From positions 13,744,467 to 13,808,466 of the forward strand of contig HG738139.1 of NCBI GenBank assembly GCA_000499405.2: a stretch of 64,000 nucleotides of DNA. The letters are read 5' to 3'. The number at the start of each line of letters is the position of its first letter. The stretch's first letter is position 1. The notes beneath the pieces are model-generated. The model had not been told where the DNA came from and made no database searches. It saw only the letters and a list, made by a program, of their open reading frames with translations. Origin of the DNA: Onchocerca volvulus. Taxonomy: Eukaryota; Nematoda; Chromadorea; Rhabditida; Onchocercidae. Shown piece after piece: positions 41,375 through 54,125 of the stretch. The translations under genes were made by a program, and so were the position numbers.

Positions 41375-42198
41375 AGTTTTAATGCTGACACGTTTTACAA
41401 CTCTTCAAATTGATACTACAAGTTTCTGAAATAGTTTTTAAAAAATTATTCAAACACTATTACATCACTTGAATAAATTATCAGATCCAAGGAGATGATA
41501 TCAAAATGCGAATGACTTAGAATCATGAGTGAATTTTAATGAAGATATCGTTATGCTGCTGTTGTAATATTTGTTCAAGAAATGTGTACTATTGCAGAGG
41601 AAAGGAAATCTAAGATGAGGAATTCAAACTAAAGTCGAAAACATAGGTTCTTGAGTCGTCAAAAACAAGACTGTCAAGAGCAGCACTGGTGCGATTTTTT
41701 CGTCAGCGAAATTTTCGGCGACGAAAACGCTTGATCTAATTTTTAGAATTGCTGGAAGGGAAGTATCAAGTATATTTCCTGGGTATTTTCATGTCCAGCA
41801 CTACAAATAAACACAGAGAATAGCAATAAATTACCAATGTACACGGACATATAGATGCACAAATCTATTCCCTAATAAACAGTAAAACTACCACAAGTCT
41901 AACGAATATGATAAACCATCTCAGAACTGGCTTTTCTTAACTGAATAATCTGTTTTATCCAATTAACCTACTTTTGCAACCACATGCAAAAACTATCTGA
42001 CTTTTTGTTCTGTTCTGCTTTTTTGATACATGATATACTTCATATGAAATAATCGATCGTAAAGCCGATCGTAAAATCTGTGCTTCGATTCCAATGCTGC
42101 AGATAACATTCATGGTAAGGATGATAATATATGAATCCTGTAACAAGTTTTGAGATGGATAAAGAACAGAAACTGCTAACGTTTAAACTATGCAGATA
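41375..42198. other. Convergent intergenic region
   Basis: Lies between the 3' ends of hsp-10 (plus) and the thioesterase gene (minus). Nothing recognised. Confidence 0.4.
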
Positions 42199-43495
42199 TC
42201 AAAATTGCTCGAACGAATCGCCATTTATGGCTGGTGGCTTAGGAATGAAAGCTATGGTATGTTTTCCTTTAGCAACTAATCGATCATCGCGTTTTCTTCG
42301 AAATTCAGCTTCCGCAAAAGCCATATTTCGACCAATTTTTAGTACTTTTGCTTCTATCACGATCACTTCACCAAGATTCACTGGTAACATATAACTGAAA
42401 TGAGAAACATGCATCATTGATAATTAAATCCATGATATTTCAACATATTGTCACCGATTCTATAGATTTTGAAATAAGACTGATGAGGCTTCCGACGAGA
42501 CATTGGTGAGCAATAAAACTCGGGTAACTGTTCCACAGGAATGTTATACCTTGACATCCCTGGAAATTACAAGACCTTTTCATGCATACATGCATAAATA
42601 AAATATACGTACATATAGATATATAACGCAGATTTATGCAAATTCACAAAACATATATAGACACGTTCTTATTAATAACTAGCCGACTAATCAATACAAA
42701 TAAAAATGTAAATGTTCATTGTTCAAAATCTTTGAAATTTTGACATATATATAAAAACATACGCCTATTCGAGTGCAACATTGAGTACAAAATTCCATAG
42801 CAATCGATGAAGAATTTTCGGAGATTTGAGACTTTGAATAACAAACATTTATAATTTTATTTATATAAATTACTTACAACAACATTATTTTTGATTGTAA
42901 TGAGTAAAAAATTTGAAATTTTTGCAATTTACCTGACAGCAAGTTCGACAGAAACCATAACTTTATCTCGTACAGTCATTCCAACTGCTCGTGCAGTTAA
43001 CATATCTACCAGTGCAGCAGTTTGACCTCCATGTAAAGTTTTCTTACTATTGACATGTTCCTCTTCCACCATCATTTCCAGGACAACTCGATCAGCTGAT
43101 GCCGAAATTGCTCGAACCTGCAAATAGCTATTATCATATCATATCCATCAAATTACTGAATCAGTGGAGCAGTTTGATCTACAGGTATTCTTTTTACTAA
43201 TTAATTAGGTAATTGTTATAACTGGATGATGGATTAATTGATCAGATTCATTAGAACTAAGAATTGATCAAATTCATTAGAATTCACTGAACAAATTCAT
43301 TCGGCGCTTATTGATCAAATTCATTAGAACTAATAATAGTACATGATTTTTGCTATCAAATTCTTTCTTTAGAAGGCTTAAATTATTTTTTTTTACATGT
43401 ATGACTTTTTACAATAACAGATGAAAGTTTGTAATTCTTTTATCAACAAATCGATGCATCAAATTGAGTTTTTTTATCGATTAAAAAAGTTGAGA

Positions 43496-43558
<63 letters not shown>

Positions 43559-43715
43559 ATTAACCTTACGAGAAAAAAAAGTTAACCTTACGAGCAACGC
43601 GATTAAAATCGTTAGCAGAACGAATATTATTGATGGCTTTGTTTAGATAATCCATATAATCGTTCCCTTCCGGCGTAACCGTTCCACTGTTACCGTAACC
43701 GTCGGTGTTCATCAT
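42199..43715 (-). CDS. ACOT13-like acyl-CoA thioesterase (hot-dog fold)
   Basis: Exons 43587-43715, 42933-43117 and 42199-42394 give 169 residues. The PaaI/ACOT13 pattern is clear: NRVARKVRAISAS, VEEEHVNSKKTLHGGQTAAL (the HGG turn before the central helix with a catalytic-type acidic residue, VDMLTARAV), VSVELAVSYMLPVNLGE, VIEAKVLKIGRNMAFAEAEF. Family members form tetramers and hydrolyse acyl-CoA in mitochondria or cytosol. The first 30 residues (Gly/Asn-rich, MMNTDGYGNSGTVTPEG) and the last 15 (IPKPPAINGDSFEQF) exceed the human protein of about 140. A degenerate Helitron-like element lies in intron 2. Start: first ATG of two adjacent; either is possible. Confidence 0.9.
42679..42872 (-). mobile_element. 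Degenerate short Helitron-family element
   Basis: Its interior matches the element at 56,893 (ttcaaaatct, then acgcctattcgagtgcaac, then caatcgatgaagaatt). On the minus strand it starts near 42,872 with a decayed version of TATATAAATAAAA and ends at CTAG (42,679-42,682). No coding capacity. It sits in intron 2 of the thioesterase gene. Confidence 0.6.
43499..43557. repeat. Poly(A) tract, about 58 bp
   Basis: An uninterrupted A run just outside exon 1 of the thioesterase gene, in intron 1. Its length is likely unstable or an assembly estimate. Confidence 0.9.
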
Positions 43716-45559
43716 CACACTCTTTAATTACAATTAAATGCATGCAATCAACAGGTAAATCTTCTATTCCTCTGTCCTGTATTAGCTTGACTTATCATTT
43801 GACCCTTAACCTCTTATCAATCCTTGGCTGTTATCCCCTTCCATTATCTACGGAACTCATCAATGAAGATATCACATGCGCGGGCCACATTTCACTATAA
43901 GATTGTTGGCACGGCCTGGGGACTGATATAAATCGATTAAAATCCATGCCAAATTTGCATTTCAAGATTGAAGATGTCAAATTTCATTTTATAAAATTTA
44001 AAATTTAAAAGGAAAAAAACAAAAAAAACAAAAACAAAAATCAGTATTGGATAAATCAGATAAAATGCAAGGAAAAATACGGAACATTCGATGAAACGGC
44101 GATGAGCTATTCAAAGAGGAGAAATGGAAGAAAGGAAAAGAAGGAAAATTGGAAAAGGTCATTTGTTATGCAACTGATTATATAAAGAACTTAAATAATG
44201 CCATGTATAGTAATTAAATACTTTAAAGAATTTCAAAAAAAAACAACAAAAACTTTGGAAAAAATCTTTCTGTCCAAAAATAAAAATCAATAATTTTTAA
44301 TTAAACTCTAAATCCAAAAAAAAAAAAACGAATTCTAGCTATAACAGAGCTTGATAGATTTGGTTTTCTTTAGGTATAAATCAATAATACTATGATAAAT
44401 TTATTTATTTTCATATTTATAAAAAACATTTTAAATGAAATATTTGCAATTTTATAAATTCTTTTAAATTTAATTTTCATCGTTTAACGTCGTAAATTTT
44501 AATTTTCTCATCTATCATTCTATACACTTATTGTTTATTATCATAGATTTTAAAACTAGTAGCAGACAATGATCCATTGAATAAACAAAGAATATAGTAT
44601 CAACAACTTTTATAAAACTTTCGAAAATAATTTAGAAATTGATTTGTTAAAAATTCATTTTGAAATTTGATTGTTGAAAAATTTTTTCAAATATTTAAAG
44701 TTGAAATACCAACATGATACATGTTAATCATGATGTTAAAATTATGCCATTTATAAAAGATTCAATCAATAATATTTTTCGAGAAAACAAAATTTCATAT
44801 TGAAGAAATGTGTCTGAGGAACTATTCAAAACACTTCTTCATCCGGGAGATGAAAAATCTCCCGGATGAAGAAGTGTAGGAGGAAAGTCGTTCCGGATAT
44901 CACTGGATTTGATATTCAAGATAATCAATCAAAGTATAGTTGATAATGGTTGTAACGATTCATTAAAATCTGAAGCAATCCTGTCATATAATATCTCAAA
45001 TTTAATGTTATCAAATAAGTTTAAATACCAATTACACCAATTAACTGGCACCAATAATCAATTAATTACTAACTAATGATTCCATCTGATGACAAAATCG
45101 ATTATTATGATAGAGCACAAAATTGAAATCTTTCATACGTTATCTGAATTCTATTAAGTTCAGACATCCATATCGCGACAAGATGACACTTTTTTGTCCC
45201 AACACTTCTCAACCTATTGAATAAGATGATTTAATAATGGACTATGATAATGATAATAATGATTTATTAGCTTTCCAATGAACTATGATAATAATAATGA
45301 TAATGATTTATTAACTTTCTAATGAACTGTGATAACAATAATAACAATTTACTAATTATTATGAATACAAGTCTGCATATCTATGTATATTAGAAAATAA
45401 TTGTTGATTATCGTTTGCTAATCATCAAATTCATTGCACTGAATATTGAAAATTTACGAAATTAAATTATATGCTACTTCAAAAAATCAAATGAATATAA
45501 AATCGACCTAAAATTATTTAAATCATCCAATCAGATTAAGTTTGAAAAGTTTTTTCTAA
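43716..45559. other. Intergenic with perfect hairpin and GATAAT repeats
   Basis: No gene. Contains a 20-bp perfect inverted repeat with 7-base loop at 44,831-44,877, and three imperfect units of about 58 bp at about 45,236-45,358, each made of aatgaactatgataat-type sequence and ending in a gatttatta-like stretch. Confidence 0.5.
44831..44877. repeat. Perfect 20-bp inverted repeat, 7-nt loop
   Basis: The arms 44,831-44,850 and 44,858-44,877 are exactly complementary around the loop TGAAAAA. The stem is half G+C (CATCCGGGAGA core) in very A/T-rich surroundings. Confidence 0.9.
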
Positions 45560-46975
45560 AGGATACGATTATCACTTAAGCTGAATTTTACATTTCACCA
45601 GTTTTAAAAACTCCTGTAATTCTAGTTCTTTTTTTAGCGAAGAAATCTAATTAATAAGGATATTTCTTCATTCATTAATTTTCATTCAACATCTTAACTC
45701 ACTGCAGTTAATAAGAACTTAATTATTGATTTGTCCGAATAAATACGAAAAAAATTATCGATTCAATGGACAATTTTGGTTTTTTTATATGTGATATTAT
45801 CAACAAATTTTTGTCACATTTTTCATAATTAAATGGGATAGTACCGAATAAATCAATTATACAATTTCTCAAAAATTATCTTCACTATTAATATCCAACT
45901 TCTTTCCATTGCTTCGTTCAGCTCTCGATCTGTCCTAAGAAAAACTTGATGAACTTTTTGAAAATGATAAACTAAAGAGGAGATGGAAATCATCGAAAAT
46001 TTTGAACGATAAAAAATGAAAGAATAAAAATTTGAGAAGAAAAAGAACCACTTCAAGAACCAGTCTCGTGTGGAATATTTTATTCGCTATAATCAGCATC
46101 TTCATCTGCATAAAAAATACTATTTTCTTGATCATCATCATCGCTAAGTCCTGCTCCAATTATATTATCAAATATTTTCGATACTTAAAAGAGAACAAAA
46201 TAAAAAATAAAATGGTACACATCAGTTTGAATATGTTAGAAAAATCAAAAGTTGGAATAGTTGAAGAATTAAAAATTGTTTGAAAATTGGGGAATTTTTT
46301 TAATAAAAAGAAAAAAAAAATTTTTTTGATGTTTCGTGACCTTTGACTTTTGGTTTCACTGAGCCTTGTTTTTCATTCTAATCCAGCCATCCTAAAAAGT
46401 TCATTGATCTATACGTTACCATTCTGGAGATTTTATTCCAATCAATCAATTTCTTTTCTTAATAAAATTATGAAATCATTAAAATATTTTCTTCATCCAA
46501 ACTCTTCCCATGAAATCATATTAACATGATTAAATTTAATAAGTCATTTTACCGCGCTTCTCGAAGCACAATTCCTGTGTTCGCATACGTTCCATCATAT
46601 TTTACATTGCTGTTTTGCGTGATCAAATTCATTCCGAGCAAATTCTTCTTCATTTAGTAATAAATTTATTTGGAATAAAAAAAGCGAAAAATTTTTAACG
46701 GACAATATCACAACAACGTGTAATTTCATATGGCACTATTTTTTGGGTTAAAAGATTTTGGTTTTGGAAATAAAAGTTTGCACATACTGTAACTTTTGCA
46801 AAAATGCCACATTTCTAAACTTCAGCACATAGATGACGTATAACTAATTCAATTTCATCTCATATTTCTCGTATTCATCCATACACTGAGAACGAAATGA
46901 TTGCAATGTTATAATTTTTTTAATTTTAAATTAAATATTACAAAAAATTGTTGCGACTATCGAAAAACGAATTTT
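45560..46975 (-). pseudogene. Decayed tandem copy of the 3' part of CLUAP1/IFT38
   Basis: Matches 49,180-50,610, covering the last five exons and 3' flank of the intact gene. The last exon is still open (RSRAERSNGKKLDINSEDNF, stop at 45,869). The acidic exon keeps KIFDNIIGAGLSDDDD but gains a premature stop after DEDADYSE. The exon before it has a frameshift, the next has a deletion, and the fifth has lost its cag acceptor (gcaat) and carries an in-frame TAG. No 5' exons are present. A dead partial duplication downstream of the functional gene. Confidence 0.88.
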
Positions 46976-48218
46976 TAGCAAATATATTCAAACAATCAAA
47001 ATAATTGTATAATAGAAATTTGTATTATTCATCAGTCAAATAAATCACTCATCCATATCTTGGCACAATGATCTTTGTTCTCTCATCTTCCAATCTGCTA
47101 AAAGAGCTCATGTGGATTGTCTAAAGGGTTGTAAAACATGTAAATTGTCTGGATTGCAATAAGAATTAATGCTTTTGTGCATTATCTAAAGGATCTAATT
47201 TGCATGCAAAATGTAAAATAATTCCTTTGCTCATATAGCTATCTTTGTTTGTGATTACCAAGCTTAACTTCAATAATAAAAATCACAGATTCATCCACAT
47301 GTAAATCTTCTGGTCTTACAGTCACGTCAATGTCTGATGTTCCCATTATGAAAATTATCGTTTTTCTACCATTAATGATTATTTAATTGATTTATCAAGC
47401 TTCATCAGTCTTCAAACTTCAAATAAAACCCCAGAATAAAATTTCCCACTATCTATGAGACAAATATTTAAGCTATCGATTCTACTTTCCATATTCATCT
47501 ATAAACAATACTGTAAAGTAGTTGCAATAAACTACGTCATAATTATTGAAAACAAAATTGTTCATATTTGGGAAGTTATGTTTCTTGAAAACAGTTGTTG
47601 AAATTATTGAAAACAGGATTGTTCATGCATGAGAAATTATGGACCGAAACCTTTATTGCTATTCGTGAGTTATGGGGTTATGAATCGCTTGTATGTCTGC
47701 AGATTTTTATTCGAATTTTTTAAAAATGCTTTTCCTAAAATCTAATTTTTATCGCTAAAAATAAAATTACAAATGTCGCAGTATATTAACCTTGTTGCAA
47801 AAGCACTCTTATATTCAAGTCAAAACAAAATTATAAAAAAAAATATTTCAGAGCTGCATCAAATTGATAATTTCTTCTTTCAACTTTTCCAGTGATAATT
47901 CATAGCTTACACATTCCGATGTTAAACTGCTCATGCAACAGTACGTATCTCTGAAATGTGTCAAATTTGCATAATATCGTAACATCTGCCGAAATGTCAA
48001 AGTTTGATGGTTTATTAATTATGTCGATTGCTTCGAAAAAAATAAGCTTTACAAAAAAGACGAATTTATTACTGTGAATTTTGTATTCATCGATTGTCCT
48101 TTCTATGATAGTATTGAATTTTCACGTATAGAATTTAAGAAATTGTAGCATTTCCAAAACATTTTATTAATATTTTATTGTTAAAGAACAAGCTTTCCAT
48201 ATCAAAATTATAATTACG
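46976..48218. other. Intergenic, nothing firm
   Basis: AT-rich. A short imperfect duplication around 47,530-47,650 (attattgaaaacaRRattgttcat twice). No supported gene. Confidence 0.4.
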
Positions 48219-48557
48219 ATGTTTGGCGGAGAGAATGTTGAAGCATTTGTGTTTGTTGTGAAGACTAATTACGAAATGGAGTTATGGAATCAATTTGAAA
48301 GATGGAATGTAAGTGTCATCTTTAATTAGTTTAATACCAATCATATTGTGCAGAAGACTTATAAAAGTTCATGTTGGTTTCCAGAAAAAATAGAAGTGAT
48401 TTTACATCGCTTAATTCAAGCAAAAACATTACTTTTAAGGAGTGAAAAAAACTCTAAGTGCAATAATTACCAAAAAATTGCAGTTCATATCACAGTAACC
48501 GATATTAAAGAACCAAAGAACAGTGAAATCATTTGTTTGAGTGAATCAATCCAATGA
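48219..48557 (+). CDS. Unrecognised small protein, two exons
   Basis: Exon 1 (48219-48308) opens MFGGENVEAFVFVVKTNYEM and ends at a strong donor (AAT|gtaagt). After a 45-base intron with a good acceptor (atattgtgcag), exon 2 (48354-48557) continues in phase to a stop, giving 97 residues. The product is mixed alpha/beta-like with aromatic residues (ELWNQFERWN, SSCWFPEKIEVILHRLI), no signal peptide and no motif I know. It lies on the strand opposite its neighbours, between the intact and decayed IFT38 copies. The paired splice signals and balanced composition make it more credible than a chance frame. Confidence 0.5.
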
Positions 48558-49494
48558 TTAATATTAATTAATCGAGAAGAAATTAATCGATCTCCATAAT
48601 TTATCTGTTTGATAATGCAACAAAAAAAAAAAAAAAAAACATTCTTTGACGTAGAATATGCTCTGTTCAGAAATTTCGGAAAGAGTAGATCATAATGGTT
48701 TCAATAATAATAATGATTAATAATAATTGCCATAATAATTTTAAGTGTTACTAACTTAATATTTTAAATATTACATAACCTTTTTATACTTTTTTTTTTT
48801 GCTTTAATTCACAGTAAATCACTTTTTTTGCAATTAAATATTCAATGATAATTTTTTGCGAACAAAAAATACCGTTGTTACTTTTTTAAAATCGCTTAAA
48901 AATTTTTCGATTAAACGTAAAATTAGGAATGTTTTATTTATTTTTCAATGAAATAAGTTTAGTATTCTCATCATGTGATAGATTTCAGTATGGTTCCATT
49001 TATATATAGTACATAAGTTTTGCTAAAAAATTATAATTGTTAGATACTTCTATTCAAGTGGCCTTATTGTATGAATTAATTTCATCTTTGATCAATTCAA
49101 TTTGAATGAGTAATTTGCACAAAATTATTTCGTTTCCAATTTTGTATGATGTTTTTCAAGATGGAAATCAGCTAAAAAATATGGTTATCTCTTAAACTGG
49201 AATTTATACTTGGCTAACTTCAAAAATTTCCGGCATTTCCAGCTTTTTTTCTAGCCAAGAAACCTTATTAATAAGGAAATTTTTTTATTCCTTATTTTCT
49301 ATTTAGCATCTTAACTCGTTGCAATCAATAAAACTTAAATTATTGATTTGCTCTGAGTAAAGACGAAAAAGTTTTTATCGATTTATCAGACAATTTTTTA
49401 TTTTCTTATATATGATATTATCGGCAAAATTTTTGTCACTCTCTTTCACAATTAAAATGAGATCGTATCAAATGGATCAATTTATATTAATTTC
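48558..49494. other. Intergenic; 3' flank of IFT38
   Basis: From 49,180 on this is the segment duplicated at 45,560. The rest is AT-rich without recognised features. Confidence 0.4.
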
Positions 49495-52400
49495 TCAAAA
49501 ATCATCCTCACTGCTAATGTCCAACTTCTTTCCACTGTTTCGTTCAACTCTCGATTTATCCTAAAAGAATCTGTTGAAACTTTTTTGAAAATGATAAATT
49601 ATGGAAAAGCAAAAAAATCACTGAAAGTTTTAAACGGGTAAAAAAATACAATGAAAATTTGAAAAAAAAAAAAAGAAAGCAAGAACCAGTTTGTTTCGAT
49701 ATGGAATATTATCATCGTCATTATCAACATCTTCATCTCCATAAGAAATGTCATTTTCTTGATCATCATAATCATCATCATCATCAATTTCCTCCTCATC
49801 ATCATCATCATCGCTAATTCCTGCCCCAATCATATTGCCAAATATTTTCGATCCTTCAAAAAGAGCAGAATAAAATACAAAATGGCAAAAAATCAATTTG
49901 AATATGTTAGAAAAATCAAAAAATTCTGAATAGTTTAAGAATCAAAATTCTCGAAAATTGGTCTTTCGTGACCTTTGACTTTTGGTTTCATTGCATTTGC
50001 TTCTTCATCTAATCCAGCCATCCTAAAAAGTTCATTGATCTTATAAGTTATTCGATATGGAAATTTTATTCCAATCAATGGCTTATTTTTGAAGTCAAAT
50101 TATAAAATCATTAAAATATTTTCTTCATTCAAACTCTTCCCATGAAATCATTTTCAATATGATTAAATTTAATCAATCAATATTTTACTGTGCTTCTCGA
50201 AGTAATAATTCTTGTGCTCGCATACGTTCCACCATATTACGCATATTTTGCTCGGCATCTTTATAACGTTGTTGTTCTGCATGATCAAATTCATTCTAAA
50301 CAAATTCTTATTCATTTACTAATAAATTTAATTGAAATTAAAAATCGAAAACATCTCTACTTGTAATTCCAAACATAGCGCTAATTTTTGGATTGAAAGA
50401 TTTTTGAAATTAAAAATTCACACAAACCTGTAACTTTTGCAAAAATGTCAAATTTCTAAATTTCAACACATAAATGTCATATAATTGTTTCAATTTCATT
50501 TCACATTTCTCATATTCATCCATACATTGAGGACGAAATGACTGCAATGTTATATAATTTTTATAATTTTAAATTAAATATTACAAAAAGATTATTGTAA
50601 CTGAAAATCGGTCATTTTAATTTAAAAAAAAAAAAAAACTAAACATTATCCTGGATAATTTATTTGGGCCAAGAACACTAATATACGAATATTTTAATTT
50701 GGTTATTAAAATTATTAAAGCTATTTTTGTCAACTGTCATTTGTTCTGATTTTTCATTTGACATTGATAAGATAATAATCTCAAGTGAAATGCTTGCATC
50801 CATTTGTCATACTTATCAAATTAAGCCAAGAAAAAAAAAATTTTTTTTTGAATACTTGTAATTTAGCCAAACGTTTCTGTTGTTGTTCATATTCCTTCTT
50901 CCGACGTTCAATTTTGGCATCCAATGCTGCTTCATCCGAACTAACATTTTCCAGATTGTGATTTACTGCAGTTAATTCTTCCTTTAAAACTGCAGAAAAT
51001 TAAGTAAAATTTTCGATTCAAATTATTGAAAAACAAAAGACTTTAGTTTTTGTAATATTTTTTGTCTTAGCCATAATTTTAAGCCTTAAACGATTATTAT
51101 TCAGCAAAAATTCCATCTCTCTCTTTAATTAGAAAACGCTAATTTAAACGCTAATTAGCGTTCATTCATCTGATTATCATAATGATATGATAAGGTTTCG
51201 TATTTTACAAAAGAAATAATGAGAAGAATAAGAAGCAAAATAGGAAAAAAGTTCTGAAACGAAAGATACGAATGTTACGTGTAGAAACTTATGAAAAAGA
51301 TAATTTTCACTTTCATTTCTGATATCTTCTGATATGTATTTCATTACAATAATTTTGGGAAAATTAAAAATTTGTACGCAAGCAATTCAATATACCCATA
51401 AATATTAGTAATAATAATTGACAAATTACCTGCATAGCTTGGATAGCTTGTAGAATGGCTTTTTCACTATCTGATAAACTTAATGAAAATGATAAAGCTT
51501 TGTTTCGTTCAGTCTGAAAAAAAAATTTTTTTTTGAAATAAATTACATATTATATATCTTGTAGTAATCAAATTAATTAACAGTAAAAAGAAAAATAAAA
51601 CTATAAGTCTGAAATTAAAAACCAATCTTACCTTAAAAATCAATTTTACCTGAAAAATCAATTTTTACCTACCACTATAAAACAGAATTTTACTAATCGA
51701 GATAAAGGAGTTATTTAAAGATTCAAGTTTTACTTTTGCGATAATCTCTTTCGCCAATAGATCATACAATGTTGCTCCATGATTTGGAATTTGCGATGCT
51801 AATTGTCGACATTTTTGTAGTTCTTCGCCTTGAAATTGTTTTTTTAATACAAATTAAATGACATCATGTAGCCAATCAACAGAAAACTTTACACGTTTAT
51901 AGCTGTAACTTTGTGAAGTGTTTTGTTAGATACGTACGTGACCTTAAAATCTTTAAATTTATAGCTGTAACTTTGTGAAGTGTTTTGTTAGATACGTACG
52001 TGACCTTAAAATCTTTAAATTTATAGCTGCAACTTTGTGAAGTGCTTTGTTAGATACGTACGTGACGTCAAAATCTTTCACAACAATAGAAAAATAAACA
52101 ACTTATTTTGCTAAGTATAATATTTCTCATCGAACTAATTGTAGCATTTTGATTGGAGTCAGTTGGACGTCGAATTATTTCATACAAATTTCGCACAACA
52201 ACAGCAAGCTCTTGAACTGCATATCCATCCGCCTTTTGGTAATAATTAATAATTAATTAGCAATTAATTAATGATTAATTTTAAAAATTTTATTGCATTT
52301 CAAAAAATTTCTTATATTTTCATGCTAAAATAAAGATAAAGACAAAAACATTATTTTTATCATTTAATTTCATTCATCAAAAAAAGAGCCAAGATAATAA

Positions 52401-53404
52401 TGGAATCCAACATTTGAACAAACAAATGGCTTATATGAAAATTGGGCCCAACCAATTGAAAATCAAATTTTGAAATCTTTAAAAATATATGCCATTGTTT
52501 TAAATTAAAATTTGAATATATGAAAATTTTACCATATATAATTTTTTGGGATTCAATTTAATACGAGCCTTTTGAAAAATATAGAATGTGGCTGATTTTA
52601 TAAAAAATGCTCGTTCCTGCTCTGTATCGATCATAGGTGGTAGAGAAAGTTGGGCATCATATCTGAATGATAAATGATAAATTGAAAACATAGAATTGGA
52701 TTTATCACTTTCATGAAACTCTTTTAGCCTGGTTGTAAAAATTTCGGAATTCTGAATTCATGAAAGCCTGAATCATTTCGTGCATTCTGAAGTTTATATG
52801 AAAATATATTTTCATACTTTTATTTGCGGTTGAAATTTTATTTGCGATTTATATGAAAACATATTTTCATACTTTTATTTGCGATTGCTTTCAGAGAAAG
52901 TCGCTGACATTTATACCCAAAAACATGATCAGAAAGTGACTGAAATATCAACGAGATTTACCTATGCACTATCCATTCCAGTATTTCTGCGACCAATTTG
53001 AAATTTGGAGTTCGAAAATTTTCCATGGAAACGAGTCGTGGATAACCGAGGACTCGTAAGTGTTCTACCATATCTGCAAAATAGCATCAGTTTCAGTTCT
53101 GTTTATGTAAATGTTAAGATTAAGATGGAAGATACTTACTTTATGATGCACAAAAAATTCTTTCGTAACGATTTCAAATCCAAATTTTGGTTACATTAAG
53201 TTAATTTTGAAGTTTAGAAGTTTCAGAATTTTAACTTAGTTTTGATTTGAGAAATTTAGTAAATCTTACATCAATGGAATAAAGTAATGCAGACTGTACT
53301 GAAATAAACTTCAAGTAAATCAAAAAAGTACCATCTTTATGAAAGATCTAAAGATTCTAGCGTGGCGTAAAACGTAAAATACGTGAAAGTGCTCGATAGG
53401 TCAT
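49495..53404 (-). CDS. dyf-3: Clusterin-associated protein 1 / intraflagellar transport protein IFT38 (C. elegans DYF-3)
   Basis: Twelve exons: 53383-53404, 52962-53073, 52533-52662, 52103-52232, 51734-51828, 51430-51513, 50856-50981, 50428-50541, 50189-50295, 49973-50022, 49687-49853, 49495-49560. They give 400 residues (human about 413). The N-terminal calponin-like domain shows [56 protein letters not shown] coiled coil follows ([30 protein letters not shown]), then an acidic tail ([11 protein letters not shown]) and a basic-acidic end ([13 protein letters not shown]). IFT38 is a peripheral IFT-B subunit needed for cilium assembly; in nematodes it acts in sensory neurons. The 22-base first exon is inferred from family alignment; exon 7's acceptor (aaag) was chosen by phase. 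Confidence 0.93.
51896..52080. repeat. 62-bp tandem repeat, three copies
   Basis: Period 62, copies starting at 51,896, 51,958 and 52,020. The first two are nearly identical. Each carries the palindrome-containing TACGTACGTGAC. Located in intron 4 of the IFT38 gene. Confidence 0.95.
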
Positions 53405-54125
53405 ATAAATCTTGACTTTAAATGGCTTTTGTATTTCCAATCAGAAAAAAAAAAAAAAAACAAATAAACAAACTTCTTAATTCTCTATAAGACATGCTGA
53501 TGTTGCTTGAACTTAAAGGAGAAAACTAGATGAACAACAACTTTGTGAAATTTTAACGCTGTTGCCAAGGGAACTAGTGATAATAATTATTCTAAATTGT
53601 GGCCAAGTACTGCTTTGCAACATAATAATAATTGATTTTTTGAACAAATAATTGATTATTTAAAAAAATAATTACATAAATATATAAATAATTGATTTTT
53701 TTGTTGATTTTTTTAATTGATTGATTAATTGATTGAATAATTGATTTTTTTTCCATATAAATTATTGATTTTTTGCATATATAAATAATTACAGCATATT
53801 AAAAAGTGACAAAACAAATGAAAATATTTTCCGCGATAAAGAAGAAAAAGTTCATGAATTTAATTGATTTCCTCATCAAATTTCATTTCAACAAGAATCT
53901 TTTCTAAACAAGAATGGAATCTTTACGCTTTTTTTTAAATTGTTTAAAATGTATATTTATATGACTTTAATTAAAAATCTGGGAAAGAAGTAATCATTGA
54001 TTATTCATATCATTTTACAAGATTCATCATAAACAATGCAAATTAATTGGATTTTTTGCATATAAGAAATAATTATAACATATATGATAAGTAGCAATAC
54101 AAATGACGATTACATAAAACGAGAA
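53405..54125. other. Intergenic between phosphatase and IFT38 genes
   Basis: Upstream region of the IFT38 gene and 3' region of the phosphatase gene, both leftward. Contains attgatt-rich simple sequence at about 53,630-53,770. No X-box-like motif could be identified with confidence. Confidence 0.4.

Noticed and set aside
49599..49829. Methionine-rich minus-strand frame
   Set aside because: An out-of-frame reading of the GAT-rich acidic exon of the IFT38 gene.
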